A DNA stretch of 6,712 nucleotides from Candidatus Pacearchaeota archaeon. Lineage in GTDB: Archaea > Nanoarchaeota > Nanoarchaeia > Pacearchaeales > GW2011-AR1. Positions 1 to 6,320 of the stretch are shown here, in pieces. The stretch spans positions 1 to 6,712 of the forward strand of contig NZER01000127.1 of assembly GCA_002690445.1 (NCBI GenBank), written 5' to 3'. The translations under genes were made by a program, and so were the position numbers. Within the stretch, counting starts at the first letter, position 1. Every line of letters starts with the position of its first letter. The notes beneath the pieces were generated by a model. It was given only the letters and a program-made list of their open reading frames with translations, was not told where the DNA came from and did not search any database.

Positions 1-91
1 AGATATTAATAGAATAACAAAAGAAGATACTGATGGTAATAGTGTTCCAGATGAGTATGATTGTGAACCAGAAAATCCTGATGAGCAAGAT
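1..91 (+). repeat. Direct repeat copy 1 (calcium-loop linker)
   Basis: Bases 1-91 are identical to 871-961, offset by exactly 870 bases (290 codons). The repeat may extend upstream beyond the window. In frame it encodes a leader rich in charged residues, then DTDGNSVPDEYDC and NPDEQD, resembling the Asp-rich calcium loops of thrombospondin type 3 or dockerin repeats. It sits directly before the kinase-like module. Confidence 0.95.
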
Positions 92-2656
92 TTTACCCCT
101 ATACAACAAGGACCTGGCGATGTTCTAATGACCGCTGCACAACGATTTGGGCAGAAAAATATTAATAAATTAAAAAAATTGGGTGAAGGTCGTGATAGAA
201 GAGTTTATGCGTTGGGCAACAATAAAGTAATAAAAATTGCAAAGAACCCTGGTGGGTTAACACAAAACACTTTTGAAAGTAATCTTGATTATTTAGGGCT
301 AGGAAAAGAGCACGAAACAGGTTTAGATTATGCTGTTGTTAAACGTAATAAACCTTTATCAAAACAAGGCAGAAAAAAACTTTCTGCAATAAGAAAAGAG
401 ATTGCTCCTTTACAATATGCTTCTGGACACCCTTCTGGAGTTAGAGCAAACATTCGTGCACATCTTTCAAATTCACAATCTTTTAGAGATGCAGGATTAG
501 AGGATAGTGGTTTATTAGACTACGAGTTTAATTCTAGAGAATTGTTCGCTAATAGACAATGGGGTGAAAACGAAGAAGGGGAATTACAATTAGACAATGC
601 TGGTGCACTTGATTCTACAAACTCCGTTTCAAAATATCGTGTGAAAGATTTTCCTGCAAATTCATGGCAGGCGAAAGAATGGCAGAAAGTACAAACTAAC
701 AGACGACTGTTTAAAAATAAAGGAGACAAACCTATGAGCAAAGAGTTTAAGCGAGATATGCATCGGCAATTAACTAATCAAGAGCAAGCTTCTTTAATAA
801 GAACAACTACCGAACCTGGTGCATCTAAAGAAAAACAAGAAGAATGGAAAGCTAAACCCGAAGTTGAAAAAGATATTAATAGAATAACAAAAGAAGATAC
901 TGATGGTAATAGTGTTCCAGATGAGTATGATTGTGAACCAGAAAATCCTGATGAGCAAGATGTTACAGTATATCATGGCACAAACAGAGAAAGTGGAAAT
1001 GCTATAATAAAAGACGGTTTTTTTCCTAACCATCCAAATCGCCCTGTTTATTTTGGAGCAACACCTGAATCAGTTATAAAGTTTACTGGCGGAAAAAAAC
1101 AAGGTTTTGCAGGAAAAAATACTACTCGCAAAAATATATTAAAAACAACAATAAAAAATGAAGATAAATTTTTATCAAATTCACAATATTGGGATATTAT
1201 AAATAAACATAGAAAGGCATTAGGATTAGACCCATATCCTTTAACTCATGATTATGGTTTTGAAAAGATGTTAATAAAGAAATATGGAAGTGTAGACAAT
1301 GTTGATGACTCACAGATGGCCAAGGAGATAAAGGCTTTTGGTCCATTTCAAAAAGATGCACAAACAGAAAAAAATGCTTTACAAAATATGAAACAACAAG
1401 GATATAGGGGTGTAAGAAAAAAAGGAGAAATTATTTCATTTTATCCACATGAAGATGTTGTTAATGTAGAGAGGTTAGAATCAGAAAATTCTGATAAACA
1501 AGACACTCTTTATGATTCAGCAAAAAGTATTTATCATGTAACACAAACAAAGAGTATACCTTCAATAAAGAAAACAGGAGTAATACCACACCAACCATCG
1601 CATTGGATTAAAAGTGGAAATAAAACAAGATATGGTGAGGGAGAAATTTTTGCTTTTGAGAACAAAGAAAATGCCGCTAAATGGGCAATGAAGATGGATT
1701 GGGAAGAACAAAAAGATTTAGGTACAGGAAAGATTTCTGTTGTTCAAGCAGAAAAAACAGGAAATTGGCAAAGAGATACTGCTGACCCATTAGCACAGGC
1801 TAACGCTAAAGGACAATGGCTAAAAAAACGTGGCACAATAAAACCAGAACAAATACAAGCAGTTGCACAGGTATCAGAAGTTTATAATCCAGAAAAGGAT
1901 GTAAATTTAAGATTTGAACCCGTTGAAAGTAAAAAACCACAACGAATATATAATCCACAATCATTATATCATGCTGGAAACAAATTACCTTCTAATAAGA
2001 TAAGAGACAATGGATATGTATGGGGATTTAGAAATCTTGGAACTGCAGAAGAATGGAAAAAAACACATAACAAAGAAGGATTATATGAATTTCAATCAAA
2101 TGATTATGAAATAAACCCAAAATTATATTCTCGAAAAACCCCACAAGGAGCTAAAACGCTTGGAGGAGAAGAGATGAGAGCTTTTAATATTTTAGCAGAA
2201 AAGCCTCTTTTCTCTCCAGGTGAATTAAAAGAATTTGATAATTTAGATGATGAGTTTAGAAATAAGAAAGGTTATGGTGCTTGTCCAGTTCTTGCAGCAG
2301 AAACATTTGAGAGAGTTGGCGGAACAATTCATGTAGGATTGTATCATCCGAATGCAAATCAAAATGCATTAGTTAGACACGTATGGGTAGAAAGAAATGG
2401 AAAAATATATGATACAAACAATATAGACCAAGATGAAGTTAAACATTTTGTTAGAGATGGAAATGACAAAAGATATAAACAACAATACATCTTTACTAGC
2501 AAAGACCAATTAAGAGATTATTTAGTTGGTGATAAAACTATGATAAGTGGTGCACAGTATGATAGATATAAAGAAGATGTTGATGCTGGTCCACCATTTA
2601 AAAATGTAGACAAAAACAATGAGGAAAACAACAATGAGGAAAACGAGGAAGAGTAG
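2..2656 (+). CDS. Polyvalent-type multidomain protein (kinase-like, ADP-ribosyltransferase-like x2-3, Cys-His-Asp peptidase-like), 5' partial
   Basis: The frame is open from base 2, so the ATG at 128 is probably internal; it also lacks a well-placed ribosome site (AAGGA ends 15 bases upstream). Residues below count from that Met. 18-200: kinase-like, with glycine-loop LGEGRDRRVY, lysine K36 in VIKIAK, and RQWG...GELQLDNAG, where D156 would be the DFG aspartate; no clear catalytic-loop Asp is seen. 255-278: calcium-loop linker DTDGNSVPDEYDC. 279-451: ADP-ribosyltransferase-like, VYHGT (H283), VYFGAT (Y308), ending GYRGV...IISFYPHEDV. 467-598: second such domain, IYHVT (H470), EIFAFENKENAAKWA, WLKKRGTIKPEQI. 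612-660: possible third, LYHAG. 714-800: papain/transglutaminase-like C719, H751 (HVWVE), D762 (KIYD). The tail is Asn/Glu-rich. This matches phage polyvalent proteins delivered with the genome. Domain calls rest on motifs read by eye; activity against host proteins is inference. Confidence 0.75.
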   Translation, partial: DINRITKEDTDGNSVPDEYDCEPENPDEQDFTPIQQGPGDVLMTAAQRFGQKNINKLKKLGEGRDRRVYALGNNKVIKIAKNPGGLTQNTFESNLDYLGLGKEHETGLDYAVVKRNKPLSKQGRKKLSAIRKEIAPLQYASGHPSGVRANIRAHLSNSQSFRDAGLEDSGLLDYEFNSRELFANRQWGENEEGELQLDNAGALDSTNSVSKYRVKDFPANSWQAKEWQKVQTNRRLFKNKGDKPMSKEFKRDMHRQLTNQEQASLIRTTTEPGASKEKQEEWKAKPEVEKDINRITKEDTDGNSVPDEYDCEPENPDEQDVTVYHGTNRESGNAIIKDGFFPNHPNRPVYFGATPESVIKFTGGKKQGFAGKNTTRKNILKTTIKNEDKFLSNSQYWDIINKHRKALGLDPYPLTHDYGFEKMLIKKYGSVDNVDDSQMAKEIKAFGPFQKDAQTEKNALQNMKQQGYRGVRKKGEIISFYPHEDVVNVERLESENSDKQDTLYDSAKSIYHVTQTKSIPSIKKTGVIPHQPSHWIKSGNKTRYGEGEIFAFENKENAAKWAMKMDWEEQKDLGTGKISVVQAEKTGNWQRDTADPLAQANAKGQWLKKRGTIKPEQIQAVAQVSEVYNPEKDVNLRFEPVESKKPQRIYNPQSLYHAGNKLPSNKIRDNGYVWGFRNLGTAEEWKKTHNKEGLYEFQSNDYEINPKLYSRKTPQGAKTLGGEEMRAFNILAEKPLFSPGELKEFDNLDDEFRNKKGYGACPVLAAETFERVGGTIHVGLYHPNANQNALVRHVWVERNGKIYDTNNIDQDEVKHFVRDGNDKRYKQQYIFTSKDQLRDYLVGDKTMISGAQYDRYKEDVDAGPPFKNVDKNNEENNNEENEEE
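871..961 (+). repeat. Direct repeat copy 2 (calcium-loop linker)
   Basis: This is the second exact 91-bp copy, lying between the kinase-like module and the first ADP-ribosyltransferase-like domain. Identity stops at 962, where G replaces T. Perfect identity including third codon positions implies recent duplication, gene conversion or recombination rather than protein-level selection alone. Confidence 0.95.
2617..2644 (+). repeat. Two 13-bp tandem copies (CAATGAGGAAAAC) at the gene overlap
   Basis: Copies at 2617-2629 and 2632-2644 have a 15-base period. Each contains an ATG followed by GAGG. In the upstream gene they encode its Asn/Glu-rich tail. The GAGG of the first copy (2621-2624) lies 9 bases before the second ATG (2634) and could act as its ribosome site. 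Confidence 0.8.
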
Positions 2657-3188
2657 AGTAGAAGAAATAAAGAATACATATAGTAGTTATAATAATACTA
2701 TCAATATGAGTTTTAAAGAATTAGATAACTGGAGTAAATCGCCTCCTGCAAATATGAGATATTTAGATAAGAAACCAACTTTAAAGACAAAGAGGTTATT
2801 AAGAAAACCATTAAAGGATTGGAATATTTATGATGTCACAGTTGCAAATAAAGCAATGAAACTTATTAAAGGAATGCGAAAAGGACCAAACACAATTGCA
2901 ATAAGTAATAAGTATCCGTTTTCATATAGAGATATTACACTTCGTAATTGGGGATATAATCCAGATAAAGATACAGGAGGTAATGTAAACGTTAAAATGA
3001 TAAATACAAAAAATATTGTTAAAAACATTCTAGGCAACAGAACACCATTAAAGGATGCTGATAAAGATGGCTACCCAGATGGTATAGATTGTGAGCCAAG
3101 GAATCCAAAGAAACAGGATAGAATTGCTGATGAAGGAATGAGACGATTAAAAAAGAATTTACAAACTCGTGCTTATAGAGGATTATGA
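2619..3188 (+). CDS. Hypothetical protein with C-terminal calcium-loop motif
   Basis: A 189-residue protein of unknown function and unrecognised family. It is basic and Lys/Arg-rich at the N-terminus, with no signal peptide or membrane segment. Residues 71-115 hold a patterned stretch (DVTVANKAMKLIKGM, then RDITLRNWGYNP) that looks conserved but was not assigned. Residues 146-167 repeat the calcium-loop pattern of the upstream protein (DADKDGYPDGIDCEP, then NPKKQD), only about 20 residues from the C-terminus. The start overlaps the upstream gene by 38 bases; ATG 2634, with GAGG 9 bases upstream, is an equally good or better start (184 residues). The shared motif and overlap suggest both proteins belong to the same process, possibly virion packaging or delivery; this is inference. 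A frameshifted extension of the upstream protein is an alternative. Confidence 0.75.
   Translation: MRKTTMRKTRKSRVEEIKNTYSSYNNTINMSFKELDNWSKSPPANMRYLDKKPTLKTKRLLRKPLKDWNIYDVTVANKAMKLIKGMRKGPNTIAISNKYPFSYRDITLRNWGYNPDKDTGGNVNVKMINTKNIVKNILGNRTPLKDADKDGYPDGIDCEPRNPKKQDRIADEGMRRLKKNLQTRAYRGL
3054..3119 (+). repeat. Third, diverged calcium-loop motif
   Basis: Encodes 22 residues matching the linker motif in spacing: DxD, G, PD, DCEP, NP, QD are all kept. The DNA differs widely from the 91-bp copies, so this is an old relative or an independently maintained motif, not a recent duplicate. Confidence 0.75.
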
Positions 3189-3274
3189 TAATATCTTCTC
3201 AAAGAAAAAGCAAGTGTGATAAATGTAAGAAGAGAGATGTATACAGAAAGAGTTCTAAAAAACGAAACATTTAA
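3185..3274 (+). CDS. CxxC micro-protein, 29 residues
   Basis: A short frame whose ATG overlaps the preceding stop as ATGA (3185-3188), suggesting coupled translation. GAGG at 3178-3181 is only 3 bases from the ATG, closer than ideal. The product is strongly basic with one zinc-knuckle-like CDKC (residues 11-14) in a Lys/Arg-rich context; a second Cys pair is missing, so a full zinc site would require dimerisation or a partner. It might bind nucleic acid. Its last bases overlap the TATA box of the next transcription unit. It could be a chance frame. Confidence 0.4.
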   Translation: MIISSQRKSKCDKCKKRDVYRKSSKKRNI

Positions 3275-3277
3275 ATA
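3264..3277 (+). promoter_or_regulatory. Archaeal-type promoter (BRE/TATA) for the DNA-processing unit
   Basis: The sequence GAAACATTTAAATA combines a purine-rich BRE-like stretch with TATA box TTTAAATA (3270-3277). Transcription would be expected to begin about 22-27 bases further on, near 3300, leaving a leader of roughly 75-80 bases before the ATG at 3379. The same 10-mer GAAACATTTA occurs at the second promoter in this window (6406). The leader shows only weak pairing possibilities and no recognised riboswitch. Confidence 0.6.
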
Positions 3278-3367
3278 CTAATACTTCTTACTACCTATTA
3301 TGTGATTGTAGGACACACATTTGTGGCAATTTTTAGCCCCTATGATTACAAAAAACGTTAAAACCAC

Positions 3368-3372
3368 GGAGG
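3368..3372 (+). promoter_or_regulatory. Strong ribosome binding site GGAGG
   Basis: GGAGG with a 6-base spacer before ATG 3379, the same sequence and spacing as at 6471-6475. It fixes the start of the following gene and indicates efficient initiation. Confidence 0.85.
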
Positions 3373-3378
3373 AACAAA

Positions 3379-3948
3379 ATGGCAAACGAATTTGAACAAA
3401 TAGTAGAGACTGACACAAAAGAGTCAGTAAACGAGTTTTCTGAAGATGCTAGTAAATCTCTAATTAGTAGTGGAGATTCTGGTGAAGTATATGATTGGAG
3501 TAAAGCTCCTGATGGTGTTAAAGCACCGCCAAGAGAAGATTTAAATGGTAAGACAGTAACAATTACAAAGGCAGAAGTTATATTACCACCACAATCTAGA
3601 GAATGGCTACCAACTAAAAGTGGCAATTTAAATTATAAGTATTGTACTTTTAAATTGCATTATGATGTTAAGTCACAACAGGAATTTTATAGTGGAGTAA
3701 GAGTCTTCTCAAGAGATGATAACCAATATTCTCATCCTACCATAATGCGGGATGGAGTAAACCAGGCGAGTAAACTTCTAAAAAAGTATGCAGAGTTTAG
3801 AAAGAAAGATATAAACGAAGTATCACTTAGAGAGTTTCTGGGATTTTTAAACGGACAACCAAAGGCAGAAATTAAAGTTGAGAAAGTAAAAAACCCAACG
3901 ACTGGTGCAGAAATCTTTAAAAATATGGTAGATAAATTTGTTGGGTAA
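3379..3948 (+). CDS. Possible single-stranded DNA-binding (OB-fold-like) protein
   Basis: A 189-residue soluble protein. The first ~45 residues are acidic and low in pattern (Glu, Asp, Ser), probably disordered. Residues 56-115 alternate in a way expected of beta strands (LNGKTVTITKAEVILPP, YKYCTFKLHYD, QEFYSGVRVF), followed by a helical stretch (130-158) and a last strand-like segment (AEIKVEKV) with KNPTTG turn. This strand pattern, and the position directly before a nuclease-helicase, suggest an OB-fold ssDNA-binding protein in replication or recombination. No family was firmly recognised, so the function is inference; another virion or replication accessory role is possible. Start is supported by GGAGG. 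The stop codon lies inside a terminator-like hairpin. Confidence 0.8.
   Translation: MANEFEQIVETDTKESVNEFSEDASKSLISSGDSGEVYDWSKAPDGVKAPPREDLNGKTVTITKAEVILPPQSREWLPTKSGNLNYKYCTFKLHYDVKSQQEFYSGVRVFSRDDNQYSHPTIMRDGVNQASKLLKKYAEFRKKDINEVSLREFLGFLNGQPKAEIKVEKVKNPTTGAEIFKNMVDKFVG
3893..3901 (+). promoter_or_regulatory. Alternative pairing partner for the hairpin left arm
   Basis: ACCCAACGA here is identical to the right arm at 3951-3959, so the left arm 3938-3946 could pair upstream instead (loop 36 bases), which would prevent the terminator-like stem. This is the layout of an attenuator, but the upstream copy lies in coding sequence (residues KNPTT) and may be coincidence. Confidence 0.3.
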
Positions 3949-3964
3949 ACACCCAACGATTTTT
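3938..3964 (+). terminator. Terminator-like hairpin with U-tract
   Basis: Left arm TTGTTGGGT (3938-3946) and right arm ACCCAACGA (3951-3959) form a 9-bp stem (one G-U pair) with loop AAAC, followed at once by five T (3960-3964). The gene stop TAA (3946-3948) spans the end of the left arm and the loop. The form is that of a bacterial intrinsic terminator; in an archaeal setting it could stop transcription, protect a 3' end, or hinder initiation at the ATG 12 bases downstream. Confidence 0.6.
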
Positions 3965-3971
3965 ATTTAAA

Positions 3972-6098
3972 ATGACTCGCACTACCTCTTTTAGTCAGAG
4001 CAATATGTTTTTGGAATGCCCACGGTCTTGGTATTATAAATATATAAAAAAAATACCTGCTGATGCAGACTATACATATGCTAATGCTGGAAAAACAATA
4101 CACGAATGCTTAGAGCATCATTATAAAAATCATATTGATTTAGAACCATTAAAAGAATTTTTTAATAAATGTTGGCTAAGATATAAATTAGATGCAAGTA
4201 TTGTTGCTCACAAGAAAGATAGCTATTGGTTAATGGTTGTAAATGGTGTTAACCTTGAAAAGAAATTTACTTCTATAGAGATGAAATTATATTATCCTGA
4301 TGCTGTAGCATATTTGGATGGTGTTAATAGTAATGATGATGAGATAATAGATTGGAAAAGTAGCACAAGGTCGAGAGTTAACGAAGCAGATTATACAAAA
4401 CAGATGTTGTTTTATAGTTTATTATATTATAGAAAATTTAAGAGAATACCAAAACGTGCAGTTATTTATTATCTAAAAACTAATCAAGAATTAGTAGTTG
4501 AACCAACACAAGAAGATATAACTAAAATTGAACAATGGCATAATGATGTGTTAAAACAGATGGATGAATGTGTTGAAAATCCAAGCACACTTCCTCCATT
4601 TAATCAAAGTTATTTTTGGTCTCCTTACAAGCATTTATGGGCAGGAGAAGATACTGTAGATTTAAATTATACTATTCATGAGTTTGGAAACTTCTTAAAG
4701 TTAGAAGGGCCTGTATCAGACCTTTTAAAGAAAGGAATAGAAAAGAAATTCACATATGAATTAAAGAATTCAAAGTATATAAAAAGAAGTAATCCAAATG
4801 CATCAACTACAGTTTCTTTCTGGAAGCATAGACAAAAACAATTGCCAATTGGATTTAAGAATCAATTGATAAAGACATTAAGAGATTATGCTGAATATAA
4901 GAAAGTTAAGATTTTTATTGATATGAAGAGTCATAAAACATATGATGAATCAAAAATTGATATGCCAGAGAAATTTCTTAATGGTGTAACATTGCGAGAT
5001 TATCAAACTGATGCTGTTGATGCATTATTGCGTAGACAGAATGTTGGTATATTAGAAATAGGAACTGGCGGTGGAAAGACAGAGATTGCTATTGAATGTA
5101 TTAGAAGATTAGCGGCAAAAACATTATTCATTGTAGATAAGAAAGAGATGTTAAAACAAACTAAAGTTCGTATTGAAAATGCATTAGGAATAAAGGTTGG
5201 ACAAGTAGGAGCAGGTGAAGATGATGTACAACATGTTACAGTAGCAACAATTCAAACTTTAGTTAAACACACTAAAAAGTATGAAGAGTATCTAAAGAAT
5301 GTTAGGTTTGCTATCTTTGATGAAACACATAAAGTTGCAGCCAAATCATATTGGAAAGTTGCAGCATATCTTTTAAACACAGAATATAGATTAGGAATTT
5401 CTGGAACTGCATATCGAGATGATGGAAACGATATGATGATTAATGGTATTGTTGGTGATAAGATATATGATTTAAGTAGTAAAGTTTTAATTGAGAATGG
5501 TTGGTTAGTTAGACCTACAATTATTTTTTATAACAATTATATGCAAGGAGAAAAGATTAGTGATATGGAGAAAGAAGCACGAGGAGATTTAATAAATGAA
5601 ACACCAAAGTATCAGGAGTATTATGAGACATTTATTTCTAATAATACTTTTAGGAATAATCTGATTGAAAAGATAACTACAGAATTTAAAGATAAGAAGG
5701 TATTGATACTTACGAAGTTAGTTAACCATGGAAAGTATTTTGAGAAAGCAATTCCTAATAGTAGACATCTTTATGGTAGCACATCAAAAAAAGAACGAGA
5801 AGAAATTTTTGATGCTTTTGCGAATGGAGAGTTAAATGTTTTAATAAGTACAATTAGTATTTTCGCAGAAGGTATTAATGTTCCTATGCTTGGAGTAGTT
5901 ATAAATGCTTCAGCAAATAAAGGTGATGTAAAAACGATTCAAGTATTAGGCAGAGTGTTAAGAAAATTAGAAGGAAAAGAAGATGCAAAATATATAGACT
6001 TTATAGATGAAACCAGATTTTTTCGTTTAGCAAGTCTATCAAGAAAGGCAGCATTAGAAAAAGAAGGACATATAATATGTGTTGAGGCAAAAGCATGA
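3972..6098 (+). CDS. PD-(D/E)XK nuclease fused to superfamily 2 (XPB/UvsW-like) helicase
   Basis: A 708-residue DNA-processing enzyme. Residues 1-200: RecB-type nuclease, with N-terminal SFSQSNMFLECPRSWYYKY, H44 (GKTIHECLEHH), metal-binding D116 (YLDG), D127 and K129 (IIDWKSS), and QxxxY at Q144-Y148. The C-terminal cysteine cluster of Cas4/AddB iron-sulphur nucleases is absent. Residues 225-335: linker that may form a UvsW/XPB-like DNA-recognition domain. Residues 338-708: helicase, with LRDYQ, Walker A GTGGGKT (364-370), VATIQT, Walker B variant DETH (450-453), SGTA (477-480), motif V ISTISIFAEGINVP, motif VI QVLGRVLR (657-664). All catalytic residues are present, so both activities are predicted. 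Likely roles are end processing, recombination or fork repair during viral replication. No ribosome site precedes the ATG; coupling to the upstream gene, 23 bases away, is likely. Confidence 0.92.
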   Translation: MTRTTSFSQSNMFLECPRSWYYKYIKKIPADADYTYANAGKTIHECLEHHYKNHIDLEPLKEFFNKCWLRYKLDASIVAHKKDSYWLMVVNGVNLEKKFTSIEMKLYYPDAVAYLDGVNSNDDEIIDWKSSTRSRVNEADYTKQMLFYSLLYYRKFKRIPKRAVIYYLKTNQELVVEPTQEDITKIEQWHNDVLKQMDECVENPSTLPPFNQSYFWSPYKHLWAGEDTVDLNYTIHEFGNFLKLEGPVSDLLKKGIEKKFTYELKNSKYIKRSNPNASTTVSFWKHRQKQLPIGFKNQLIKTLRDYAEYKKVKIFIDMKSHKTYDESKIDMPEKFLNGVTLRDYQTDAVDALLRRQNVGILEIGTGGGKTEIAIECIRRLAAKTLFIVDKKEMLKQTKVRIENALGIKVGQVGAGEDDVQHVTVATIQTLVKHTKKYEEYLKNVRFAIFDETHKVAAKSYWKVAAYLLNTEYRLGISGTAYRDDGNDMMINGIVGDKIYDLSSKVLIENGWLVRPTIIFYNNYMQGEKISDMEKEARGDLINETPKYQEYYETFISNNTFRNNLIEKITTEFKDKKVLILTKLVNHGKYFEKAIPNSRHLYGSTSKKEREEIFDAFANGELNVLISTISIFAEGINVPMLGVVINASANKGDVKTIQVLGRVLRKLEGKEDAKYIDFIDETRFFRLASLSRKAALEKEGHIICVEAKA

Positions 6099-6163
6099 AT
6101 TATATAGTAAGAAAAGGATTAGGAATAGCAAATTTTGCTTTATTTAATAAGGTGGAAAAATGA
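6095..6163 (+). CDS. Micro-ORF, 22 residues
   Basis: ATG overlaps the helicase stop as ATGA (6095-6098), and GAGG at 6084-6087 lies 7 bases upstream, so coupled translation is plausible. The product begins MNYIVRKGLGIANFALF; it is too short for a family call and only weakly hydrophobic. Its stop overlaps the next start, again as ATGA. It may be a translational bridge rather than a functional peptide, or chance. Confidence 0.4.
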   Translation: MNYIVRKGLGIANFALFNKVEK

Positions 6164-6288
6164 AGACAATTACAAAAGAAAATGCAACAGAAGAAGCAAT
6201 AGAATATAGAGTAAAAGCAGATTGGTGGAAAATAATAATATTTATGATAAGTGTTATGGTTCTTGCATATCTGTTTGGAATTATATGA
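6160..6288 (+). CDS. Small tail-anchored-type membrane protein, 42 residues
   Basis: A charged N-terminal half (residues 1-21, mixed Lys/Glu) is followed by WW and a hydrophobic run (about 24-42) that reaches the C-terminus, predicting one membrane span with the N-terminus probably cytoplasmic. GGTGG at 6151-6155, 4 bases before the ATG, is a usable ribosome site, and the ATG overlaps the previous stop. The function is unknown; small virion membrane protein, lysis/egress factor or membrane anchor are all possible. Confidence 0.6.
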   Translation: MKTITKENATEEAIEYRVKADWWKIIIFMISVMVLAYLFGII

Positions 6289-6302
6289 GGGGGTTCATAA
6301 AA

Positions 6303-6320
6303 ATGGATATAAAACAATGA
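6303..6320 (+). CDS. Five-codon mini-ORF (MDIKQ) leading into the next frame
   Basis: A run of five G (6289-6293) lies 9 bases before this ATG, whereas the longer frame at 6317 has no ribosome site of its own. The stop overlaps the next ATG as ATGA (6317-6320). It most likely serves to load ribosomes for reinitiation on the following frame. It is very short, so chance is a real alternative. Confidence 0.3.
   Translation: MDIKQ

Noticed and set aside
128..130. ATG at 128 as the true start of the large gene
   Set aside because: The same frame is open back to base 2 and encodes the calcium-loop linker that recurs downstream, so the gene almost certainly begins outside the window; no good ribosome site precedes this ATG.
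794..1033. 79-residue hydrophobic reverse-strand frame
   Set aside because: It lies entirely within the large + strand gene; the Phe/Ile-rich product is what results from reading Lys/Glu/Asn-rich coding DNA backwards. The other reverse-strand frames (520-741, 2828-3037, 3333-3626, 3732-3956) overlap well-supported + strand genes wholly or mostly and were dropped too.
3316..3325. CACA-TT-TGTG inverted repeat in the 3300s leader
   Set aside because: Arms are only 4 bp, expected by chance; not comparable to the 8-bp arms at 6421-6438.
3342..3395. 17-codon frame starting ATG 3342
   Set aside because: It has no ribosome site and overlaps the start of the well-supported gene at 3379.
3960..3971. 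TATA-like TTTATTTAAA as a promoter for the nuclease-helicase
   Set aside because: A start about 25 bases downstream would fall inside the coding region, past the ATG and the conserved N-terminal nuclease motif.
3972..4571. Cas4 identity for the nuclease domain
   Set aside because: The motifs fit the wider RecB-type family, but the C-terminal three-cysteine cluster is missing, and no CRISPR array or cas gene is present.
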